From: Evansella clarkii
GTDB taxonomy: Bacteria; Bacillota; Bacilli; Bacillales; Salisediminibacteriaceae
Length of the DNA: 64,000 nucleotides
Reading direction: 5' to 3'
Assembly: GCF_002019695.1 (NCBI RefSeq)
Contig: NZ_MTIV01000022.1
Location: 62,001-126,000 of the forward strand
Part shown: positions 58,001 to 64,000 of the stretch, piece after piece
How the letters are laid out: the number at the start of each line of letters is the position of its first letter
Numbering within the stretch: the first letter of the stretch is position 1
Position numbers and translations under genes: made by a program
The notes under the pieces: model-generated
Database searches by the model: none
Told to the model about the DNA's origin: nothing
The model's input: the letters and a program-made list of their open reading frames with translations, nothing else

Positions 58001-58366
58001 ATGAATATTAAAGAATTTGCTGGAATCAACTCTGTATATGAAAAACCTAACGGAGAGAAAATGACACACGAAGAACTTTACACAAAGGTCGTGAACGGGA
58101 TTGGGTTGGACACCTGCGCCACCTTTATGCCTGTGAGTATAGAAGAATTGCGTGACGCTCTGGAGGAAGATCCCCACCTTAATACGATCTCAATCAAGAA
58201 GTGGGATGATATGCATAACATCTTCCGCCCCTACTTCCACCGTATCGGCGTCAATACGCTTTCACTCAGTAACACCGTCTGCACACTGAAACAGGCAGCA
58301 CGAATGCTTGTGGCAAGGGAATATCCGGAAACATCAGCAGGGGAAAAGGAAAAAACAGCGGTATGA
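58001..58366 (+). CDS. Hypothetical protein, 121 aa
   Basis: ATG after AAAGGAGGA. Soluble, mixed; contains GIGLDTCATFMPVSIEELRD and a helical C-terminus. Not recognised. Overlaps the next gene by 4 nt. Confidence 0.65.
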   Translation: MNIKEFAGINSVYEKPNGEKMTHEELYTKVVNGIGLDTCATFMPVSIEELRDALEEDPHLNTISIKKWDDMHNIFRPYFHRIGVNTLSLSNTVCTLKQAARMLVAREYPETSAGEKEKTAV

Positions 58367-58821
58367 GTAAACCGCTAACCCTTCGCCTGAAATGGAAAAT
58401 ATTCCGTCAATATCTGAAAGAAATAAAAGATGGAGTTATTGTGAATTGCGCGTATTGCAGCAGTCTGGACATCCGCTTTGATAAACAGCTGGAACATAAT
58501 ATTAACGACCGCCGCGTCTATACGAGCAGTTATACCTGCAACAACTGCGGAGCAAAATGTAAAAATATACAAGAGTGGACGAAAAACGCGTCCGAACCTG
58601 AAGATGGGAACGGCAGGGATGGAGAAAAAAGCCTGAATGGAACGAAGTGGCTATGTACCGATGAAAATAGGGACGAATACGGCATGACCTGCACTGTCAT
58701 AGAAGGCTTCATCCACCCCGACTGGAACGGGGAAAACGAGATCGAAATCAAATATGAGGATGGCTCCATCGCCTACATGAAGTACCGACGGTTCGCTATG
58801 CGCTTCGAGAGAATCGGGTAG
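58363..58821 (+). CDS. Zinc-finger protein fused to a small conserved domain
   Basis: 152 aa. N-terminal four-Cys zinc ribbon (CAYCSS at 28-31, CNNCGAKC at 57-64), an acidic linker, then residues 87-152 almost identical to the free protein at 59688 (SLNGTKWLCT, then WNGEN.IEIKYE.G). A fusion of a ribbon with that domain. Coupled to the preceding gene by ATGA. Confidence 0.72.
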   Translation: MSKPLTLRLKWKIFRQYLKEIKDGVIVNCAYCSSLDIRFDKQLEHNINDRRVYTSSYTCNNCGAKCKNIQEWTKNASEPEDGNGRDGEKSLNGTKWLCTDENRDEYGMTCTVIEGFIHPDWNGENEIEIKYEDGSIAYMKYRRFAMRFERIG

Positions 58822-59039
58822 CGAGCCAGTACCCTTCGTCCCTGAGCGTCCCGGACTTTCGTACCTTTTTGCCTGATTTGCGGATATTTTTTATTTAAAT
58901 TGATAAACATGGGGTATATACATTGTAGAAACGAGATGATACAATGAGCTTCAAAGACGAAGAAAACCCCGCAAACAGAAAAGAACAGGCGAAAAAAGAA
59001 ACTAAAGGGCACGGAAGTACCAAAAAAGGAGTGAGTCAT

Positions 59040-59279
59040 ATGACCACCATTCAAAAATGGGGTAACAGTTTGGCTGTACGTATTCCTAACCAATACGCAA
59101 AGAATCTTGGAGTAAAACACGGATCGGAAGTCGAGCTTGAATTATCTTCGGATGAACTTATCGTTAAGCCCGTTAAAAACAAGATTACCCTTGACGATCT
59201 GTTAGCAAAAGCAGAAGGTAAAACTAATCCGCACCTGGATTATGACTTCGGCCGACCAGAAGGGAAGGAAATGCTTTGA
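59040..59279 (+). CDS. mazE: MazE-type antitoxin
   Basis: 79 aa. AbrB/SpoVT-type swapped-hairpin: MTTIQKWGNSLAVRIPNQYA, then LGVKHGSEVELELSSDELIV. The acidic C-terminus wraps around MazF. ATG after AAAAAGGAG; the longer frame upstream has no site. Overlaps mazF. Confidence 0.92.
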   Translation: MTTIQKWGNSLAVRIPNQYAKNLGVKHGSEVELELSSDELIVKPVKNKITLDDLLAKAEGKTNPHLDYDFGRPEGKEML

Positions 59280-59608
59280 GTGTACATGTTCCTAAAAAGG
59301 GCGAGATTGGCTTTTTAGATTTCAACCCGCAATCAGGTGTTGAACAGGCCGGTAATCGCCCTTGTCTCATTTTAAGTCCAGAATCATTTAACCATACAAC
59401 CGGACTCGCTATCGTTTGCCCGATTCGGTCCCGAAGCGGAGACTGGCCGTTTGAAGTACCTCTACCCGACCATTTAAGCATCTCCGGATATATATTAACC
59501 GACCAGGTAAGAAGCGTTGATTGGAAGGCGAGAAATTTCAAAATGCGCGATGAGGCACCACCGAAAATCGTTGAATGCTGTGTGGAAATCATACATACGT
59601 TCATATAA
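59276..59608 (+). CDS. mazF: MazF endoribonuclease toxin
   Basis: 110 aa. KKGEIGFLDFNPQSGVEQAG, NRPCLILSPE, VCPIRSR, then YILTDQVRSVDWKARN, i.e. the full PemK/MazF fold including the Arg and Thr/Ser active-site region. Cleaves mRNA at specific sites. TTG start overlaps the mazE stop codon by 4 nt, with GAAGGAAA upstream. Confidence 0.95.
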   Translation: MSVHVPKKGEIGFLDFNPQSGVEQAGNRPCLILSPESFNHTTGLAIVCPIRSRSGDWPFEVPLPDHLSISGYILTDQVRSVDWKARNFKMRDEAPPKIVECCVEIIHTFI

Positions 59609-59609
59609 C

Positions 59610-59643
59610 AAAGGAGCAGCCTAAGTGAAGGTTGCTCCTTTTG
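59610..59643 (+). terminator. Terminator of mazEF
   Basis: AAAGGAGCA/TGCTCCTTT with a CC/GG inner pair, then TT. Confidence 0.7.
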
Positions 59644-59687
59644 AATGTATGAAACTTGCGCATCGGATCTATAAAGGAGGAATGAAC

Positions 59688-59894
59688 ATGAATAAACAAA
59701 AATCCTTAAACGGAACCAAGTGGCTCTGTACGGCCGAATATATGGACGCATACGGCATGACATGTACCGTCATAGACGGTTTCATCGACCCCGATTGGAA
59801 TGGGGAAAACGACATCGAAATCAAGTATGAGAATGGAACCATCGGCTACATGAAATTCAGACGGTTCGCCATGCGATTTAAGCGCATTAAGTAG
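59688..59894 (+). CDS. Small conserved-domain protein, 68 aa
   Basis: ATG after AAAGGAGG. About 75% identical by eye to the C-terminal domain of the 58363 protein (SLNGTKWLCT, YGMTCTVI.GFI..DWNGEN, FAMRF.RI). Compact beta domain. Function unknown. Terminator follows. Confidence 0.72.
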   Translation: MNKQKSLNGTKWLCTAEYMDAYGMTCTVIDGFIDPDWNGENDIEIKYENGTIGYMKFRRFAMRFKRIK

Positions 59895-59900
59895 AATTAT

Positions 59901-59934
59901 AAAAAAAAGCAACCGGTAAACAGTTGCTTTTTTA
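59901..59934. terminator. Bidirectional terminator
   Basis: AAAAAAGCAAC/GTTGCTTTTTT between convergent genes. Confidence 0.9.
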
Positions 59935-59936
59935 TG

Positions 59937-61889
59937 TCAAACGGCATCTATCTCACAAACATCTGTTGCGATGAGTTGGAGGGATTCATTTCCTGCATAC
60001 TCATTGATACCAAGTTCTCCTGTGACGATAAATACCCGGTTATCCGGCACGGGATTCCCCGCCTTGTCCATCTCGACCGGTTCAGGTCTTTTGAACAGCT
60101 CAGCTCCCTGCCAGTGAATCACGGAGAGCCCATTCGTAAGCATCAGCTTCGCATGCTGCTTCTCCGCCCCCATATGAAAGATCCGCGGCACATCCCGCAT
60201 CGCAATCGCTACATTGAATACTGGTTTCGGGAACCCGTGACCGAACGGCTCCAGCTCTTCGAAAAACCGCACCGCTTCCCAAAGCGTTTTATTGGTGAAA
60301 ACCGATGTATGACCATGAAGCGGAACCCTCTCCCCTTCGTGTGTGACACCTGCCTGCACCAGACGATCATACGCCTCGGTCGTCAAGACATACTCCCCGT
60401 CAAACGGTGATGTAACCGCCGGTTCTTCCTGATCGGCCATCCGCTCGCTCATGATTGCCACATACCGGTTGGTGAATACCTCTTTAAACCGCTCGTAATT
60501 CTCCGCCAGCACCGTGATTCCGGCAGCCTGGGCGTGACCGCCCCATTTTGCGATCAACCCCGGATAATCCGCGTCAATCGCTGATAAAAACCCATGTAAA
60601 TCAAACGTCTCGGGAGACCTGGCTGAACCAGTCAGCGAATACGTTCCAGTGACATCAGCGTTGATTATATCTTTTCTAGGTGCCCCTTCCGGGTCCATCC
60701 CGAAAGCAATACTCGGCAGTCCGAACTTCTGCGTGAAATTCCCGGAGAGAAGCCCTGCAACCCCTTCTTTCATCCGTGCGTTAAATACCATGTAATCAAG
60801 GGGTCCCCCGCCCTCTTCTTTAATATGTGTGAAAAGTCTGGATGTGAGGCTCTGGACGTAAGCCTTGCGTTGTTCATTCACGGCATACAGTTCGTCGCTC
60901 GGACGCACATACTGCACATCTGAGAAATCGCTTCGTTTCGTCTGAAACAAGCGGAATGCCAGCTCACTATTCCCCATCATCCGGCGCGGACTATTCAGCA
61001 TCGGACCGATCAAGAAGCCAAACGTATCGGAGTCAATGCCGTATTTCAACTTCTCGTTTTGATTTAAGGTTGTTACAAGTAAGCCTATACCCCGGTAGTA
61101 CTGATGGAGCGGAGTATCGTCATACAACAGGGCATGTTCTTCGCTGTACCCATGGATAAAGTGCTGAAGCATCTTCACCGACTCCGTGACGTAATACCGG
61201 TTTTCATTGATTAAGGGCATGACATCACTGATCGTTGAAATACCTACAAGGAGCACCAGGGAGCGAAAATCCCGCCGTATATGAGGGTCCACGATGTACT
61301 TGTGAGCATACGCCGCGAGAGCCTTGTAAATGACCGCTGTACCGCTGATATGAGTGAATGGGTACGTATTATCTCCATGACCATTCGGATTGACAATGGC
61401 ATCCGCACAGGGTGCAGCATCCGCCAGATGATGATCCGTAACGAGAACGGTCAGCCCCTTCTCTTTCGCATACCGGATACCATCATGGGCGTTACTCCCG
61501 TTATCGGTCGTGACGATCACCCGGGTATCAGGCCTGGCTGACAGCACGTTATCCACGCTTTTCTTTGACAATCCATACCCGTCATGTGTTTTCGGTGGAT
61601 ACAGGTAAACATCTCCAAATCCGAACAGAGACAACCCCACACGCGCCAGTGTTCCAGATAAGACGCCGTCGGCGTCATAGTCCGGAATGATAGCCACAGG
61701 AAGCCCCTTCACGCTGTGCAGGCAATCAATCCACCGTCCGACCCCCTTCAATAAAAACGGATCGTGCTGATGGTTCTCATTCGGATGTAATAAATAAGTG
61801 ACATCCCGCCCCGTGAGTTCACGCCTGTTTAAAAACGAGCGAATGATCGGGTTCTGTGCAGGCGCCATAAGTTGCTCCGCTGTAGTCAT
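59937..61889 (-). CDS. recJ: RecJ-like single-strand DNA exonuclease (DHH family)
   Basis: 650 aa from the ATG at 61889 after GAGAGGTGG. Motif I AIIPDYDADGVLSGTLARVG, TTDNGS, motif III VTDHHLAD (DHH) and a DHHA1 domain with the KWGGHAQAAGITV motif near 460, then an OB-like C-terminal domain (FNVAIAMRDVP). All Mn-binding motifs are present. It degrades 5' single-stranded ends in recombination and repair. A plasmid copy may aid replication or anti-restriction. Confidence 0.95.
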   Translation of the reverse strand: MTTAEQLMAPAQNPIIRSFLNRRELTGRDVTYLLHPNENHQHDPFLLKGVGRWIDCLHSVKGLPVAIIPDYDADGVLSGTLARVGLSLFGFGDVYLYPPKTHDGYGLSKKSVDNVLSARPDTRVIVTTDNGSNAHDGIRYAKEKGLTVLVTDHHLADAAPCADAIVNPNGHGDNTYPFTHISGTAVIYKALAAYAHKYIVDPHIRRDFRSLVLLVGISTISDVMPLINENRYYVTESVKMLQHFIHGYSEEHALLYDDTPLHQYYRGIGLLVTTLNQNEKLKYGIDSDTFGFLIGPMLNSPRRMMGNSELAFRLFQTKRSDFSDVQYVRPSDELYAVNEQRKAYVQSLTSRLFTHIKEEGGGPLDYMVFNARMKEGVAGLLSGNFTQKFGLPSIAFGMDPEGAPRKDIINADVTGTYSLTGSARSPETFDLHGFLSAIDADYPGLIAKWGGHAQAAGITVLAENYERFKEVFTNRYVAIMSERMADQEEPAVTSPFDGEYVLTTEAYDRLVQAGVTHEGERVPLHGHTSVFTNKTLWEAVRFFEELEPFGHGFPKPVFNVAIAMRDVPRIFHMGAEKQHAKLMLTNGLSVIHWQGAELFKRPEPVEMDKAGNPVPDNRVFIVTGELGINEYAGNESLQLIATDVCEIDAV

Positions 61890-62084
61890 ATCGCATCCAC
61901 CTCTCTTATCCATTCGGTATATTTTTCCGTCCGCACACTTTTACAAAATTTGGTAATTTTATTATAGCATATTAAAAACACTGTGCATAGAGCGTTTTGC
62001 TCAGTGAACAGGAAAGCAGGTTTCTTTCTTTGCAGGTAGCCAGGAAAAACCTGTATTTAGAATAGATTTCACCGCAGCAATCAT

Positions 62085-62098
62085 TACACCTCCCAGGG
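62085..62098 (+). promoter_or_regulatory. Possible leader hairpin
   Basis: ACCTCCC pairs with GGGAGGT just upstream of a GATAAAGACAG tail; the gene at 62182 follows. Fits the family I layout loosely. Nothing else was seen between 61890 and 62181. Confidence 0.35.
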
Positions 62099-62181
62099 AG
62101 GTTCTAAATACCGATAAAGACAGAGAAGATCAGACACCACCAAAACTTGTCCACGGGACATGAATCAATGGAGGGATTTAT

Positions 62182-62634
62182 ATGACTAATGCCATAGCAA
62201 CCAAACCGTCCTACGAAATCGAAGGAATTTATTTTAAAGAAGACGGGCAAGTCGTTTCCGACACCAGCTTCCTTTATTCCGACAGCGACAGCATGATCGA
62301 CCACCAAAAGACCTGGTACGAAGAAGCGAGGAAAAATGGCTACCCAAGTGGAGAATTAGACGAAGCGGCTATTATAAGAAAGAACTATAACGGAGAAATT
62401 ACCGATGAGCAGATGATCGCCATTGTAAATGACGGAGAACTAATGGATACACCTTTCGGTGAACTATTCCCGAAGAAGCTGAACGCATATCTCGTCAAAC
62501 TGCTCGAATCGGAATATGGCGACCTCGAAGCATACGTCCTCGAAAACAAGGGCGAACAAGACTGCTCCGAGGAAATGGCACGTATGAACAGCATCCGAAA
62601 CCACATCGGTCGCCTCACATTCCATGGAAACTGA
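62182..62634 (+). CDS. Hypothetical acidic protein, 150 aa
   Basis: ATG after TGGAGGG. Very acidic, alpha/beta, contains YLVKLLESEYGDLEAYVLEN. Not recognised. No clear terminator follows before the repeat region. Confidence 0.65.
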   Translation: MTNAIATKPSYEIEGIYFKEDGQVVSDTSFLYSDSDSMIDHQKTWYEEARKNGYPSGELDEAAIIRKNYNGEITDEQMIAIVNDGELMDTPFGELFPKKLNAYLVKLLESEYGDLEAYVLENKGEQDCSEEMARMNSIRNHIGRLTFHGN

Positions 62635-62827
62635 ATCCATGGAATATTTTTTATTAGTACGAGGTAAGTCACAAGGATAAAGGGGGATAGCCCCCCTTCC
62701 CTATTCTCTTAGAAACCTCTCTAAAATTCGAAAATGTTCCTCTGTTCCTGGTTTATTTGAGAAAACTTTATATGTGTAACACGTATGTATATATATATTT
62801 TTTTATATAGTCTTTCATTAAAAAAAA

Positions 62828-62891
62828 GAGGAACAAAGGAACATAATTGCGTGACCCCTTGGTATGAAAGGATTTAGCTGTTCCTTTTTTG
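62828..62891 (+). terminator. Hairpin with AAGGAACA...TGTTCCTT arms
   Basis: AAGGAACA pairs with TGTTCCTT, then TTTTTT. It shares 16 identical nt (62828-62843) with 63789-63804 and further similarity downstream. Confidence 0.5.
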
Positions 62892-62934
62892 CCTGTGACT
62901 CCAGGGACATTGGAGGGACATTTCGGCATAAAAA

Positions 62935-63110
62935 GGAACAAATTGGTCAATTTTACTTGCATACATGCAAAAATAGCATCACTACTTTTCAATTCTGTAA
63001 GCGCTTACATCTTAAATAATACTTGCACGCATGCAAAAATGACCCTAAAAAAGGAACATTTGGGGCGAAAAAGGAACATTTTGACCCTAAAAAGGAACAA
63101 ACCAGGAACA
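62935..63110. repeat. AGGAACA and TTGCA..TGCAA repeat block
   Basis: TTGCATACATGCAA (62957-62970) and TTGCACGCATGCAA (63023-63036) are near-identical palindromes with shared flanks. GGAACA recurs at 62935, 63053, 63073, 63094 and 63105. Directly upstream of the zinc-finger/RHH gene, so a likely operator or origin block. Confidence 0.55.
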
Positions 63111-63128
63111 AAAATAGTCCCTCTATTT

Positions 63129-63168
63129 AGGTTACTTTTATTCTATAATAGGAGTAACTTTTATTATT
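63129..63168 (+). promoter_or_regulatory. Leader hairpin (family II)
   Basis: AGGTTACTTT pairs with GGAGTAACTT (with G-U pairs), tail TTATTATT, 20-50 nt before the next start. Confidence 0.45.
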
Positions 63169-63182
63169 GGGGGCTAACTAAA

Positions 63183-63611
63183 ATGGTATGTATGAGCTGT
63201 GAATCTACGAATGATGTTATCGATTTTTACATTGAAGATGAAAAAATCATCCTATGTGTAGATTGCCGTGTGAAACTGTGGACAAGTAAAACCAGCGTAA
63301 AGAGCGCCGGTAGGCCATCTCTTGGAAAAACGAAAAAAGTATCTCTCACCCTTCCGGAAGAAGACTGGGAATGGATTGAGGAACAAGCTAAAGGGAACCG
63401 ATCCAAACTACTGCGGCGTTTGATTAACCAGGAACAATCACCGGAATCACGGTGGGATAACAACGCCTGCCTTGGCTATGCTCTCTTAGGGGCTAAAGCC
63501 CTCGGGTACCGCGAGGAGGACATCAAAGTGCTCACCAGAGCCATTTACAACCAGTTCGATATCATATCTGTCACTGAAGCCAAAGAGAAATATAACAAGT
63601 CCCCTTTTTAA
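63183..63611 (+). CDS. Zinc-finger/ribbon-helix-helix regulator
   Basis: 142 aa. A CMSC...CVDC zinc knuckle at 3-28, then an RHH-type domain (GRPSLGKTKKVSLTLPEEDW, then RSKLLRRLINQE), and a helical C-terminus. CopG/omega-like regulators of copy number or partition look like this. The repeats just upstream are the likely binding sites. A GGGGG sequence 11 nt before ATG serves as the ribosome site. Confidence 0.7.
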   Translation: MVCMSCESTNDVIDFYIEDEKIILCVDCRVKLWTSKTSVKSAGRPSLGKTKKVSLTLPEEDWEWIEEQAKGNRSKLLRRLINQEQSPESRWDNNACLGYALLGAKALGYREEDIKVLTRAIYNQFDIISVTEAKEKYNKSPF

Positions 63612-63812
63612 ACCTAAAATCAGAAAAGAATGTTTCAATGCAGGTGTATTTTGTTTAACAATCAAAATCGCTTCGAATCTCAGATCATTAACGACTTCAA
63701 AACGAGCCTCCCCTTCCTGACGGCAGCCACGACTACACAGGAAGAAGGTATGTCATTCAAAATCTATGAAGTACTTTCTTATCTAAAGGAGGAACAAAGG
63801 AACAAAGCGGTT

Positions 63813-63838
63813 AACCCCTTGATATAAAGGGGTTTTTC
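63813..63838 (+). terminator. Intrinsic terminator
   Basis: AACCCCTT/AAGGGGTT, then TTTCTG. Confidence 0.7.
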
Positions 63839-63932
63839 TGTTCCTTTTTATTGGCAGAAAGCAGGAACAAAAGAGCGATTCACCGGCTAGTCGGTCATTT
63901 GAAGCTAATTAAACACCGCGTGTTAATTCCTA

Positions 63933-63968
63933 AAACACCCTTCTGTTAAGAAGGGTGTTTCGTTATGT
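63933..63968 (+). terminator. Terminator-like hairpin near window end
   Basis: AAACACCCTTCT, GTTA, AGAAGGGTGTTT, then CGTTATGTTTT. Confidence 0.7.
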
Positions 63969-64000
63969 TTTCAATTCTTGTGAGCACCCCATAAGGAGTG

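Larger units (their letters stand above)
63612..64000. other. Right end: remnant-like frame and terminators
   Basis: A 65-codon frame (63630-63827) without a ribosome site contains the repeated AGGAACAAAGGAACA unit and is probably not a gene, though its FLTAATTTQEEGMSFKIYEV stretch looks protein-like and may be a decayed coding end. Two terminators follow. Confidence 0.4.

Noticed and set aside
59934-60410. 158-aa frame on the plus strand
   Set aside because: Antisense to recJ, no ribosome site; shadow of the RecJ coding sequence.
63630-63827. 65-aa frame near the right end
   Set aside because: No ribosome site and it includes the duplicated AGGAACAAAGGAACA repeat; at most a decayed gene end.
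1-64000. Prophage interpretation of the many small genes
   Set aside because: No terminase, portal, capsid, tail or integrase gene was seen; Rep_3, ParA and toxin-antitoxin genes point to a plasmid. A phage-plasmid extending beyond the window cannot be excluded.

Overview
The window looks like part of a large low-copy plasmid (or plasmid-like accessory replicon) of a Gram-positive Bacillaceae, probably a halophilic or alkaliphilic relative of Bacillus. The grounds are AAAGGAG-type ribosome binding sites, intrinsic terminators after most units, Bacillus-type families (YvrJ, a SigO/RsoA-like sigma pair, MazEF, ECF sigma with anti-sigma) and acidic proteins. The genus is inference. No rRNA, tRNA, CRISPR array or phage structural gene was seen, and both ends of the window are cut.

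Layout. 0.1-3.9 kb: two lipoproteins, an IS110-family element and a plasmid-borne dTMP kinase. 4-13 kb: small genes of unknown role, a GNAT-like protein, secreted proteins, an ATP-grasp protein and a secreted nuclease, interrupted at 9.0-10.4 kb by two related RNA-like segments. 13.7-15.5 kb: a theta origin with eight tandem 21-22 bp iterons and a Rep_3 initiator. 15.7-20.2 kb: YvrJ and an opposing cluster with a two-part sigma factor, a peptidoglycan-binding protein with a halocin-like tail and several small membrane proteins. 20.3-24.4 kb: small genes, ParA with a ribbon-helix-helix partner, and a 23.9-24.2 kb block of two DnaA boxes and six direct repeats. 24.4-28.7 kb: an ABC exporter beside two paralogous secreted Cys-pair proteins. 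29-32.5 kb: a winged-helix replication-like protein and a TnpB element. 32.6-37.4 kb: secreted proteins, a NADAR-like protein, RNase HI, and an ECF sigma/anti-sigma pair. 37.5-45.4 kb: a run of small genes including two toxin-antitoxin pairs and RadC. 45.4-46.7 kb: a gene-free, strongly structured block. 46.9-51.7 kb: a TRAP transporter with a thiamine-diphosphate enzyme. 51.9-64 kb: small cassettes, a macro-domain protein, a DUF4326-SLOG-like fusion, MazEF, a RecJ-like nuclease and a repeat-rich right end with a zinc-finger/RHH regulator.

The main organising feature is a cassette format. About twenty small transcription units start with a short RNA-like hairpin whose stem sequence varies while base pairing is kept. 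It is followed by a conserved tail close to C[GA][AGT]TNAAA, then 30-80 nt, then a strong ribosome binding site, one to three small genes and a terminator. I did not recognise this leader. Together with the twin structured elements at 45.45-45.68 kb and the paired RNA-like segments at 9.4-10.15 kb, it is the best candidate here for undescribed biology. A second theme is NAD/ADP-ribose-linked domains (NADAR, macro, SLOG); a third is secreted Cys-containing proteins beside small membrane proteins or exporters, suggesting peptide toxins with immunity.

All calls come from reading the sequence. Family names rest on visible motifs and remembered family patterns, and no database search was run.
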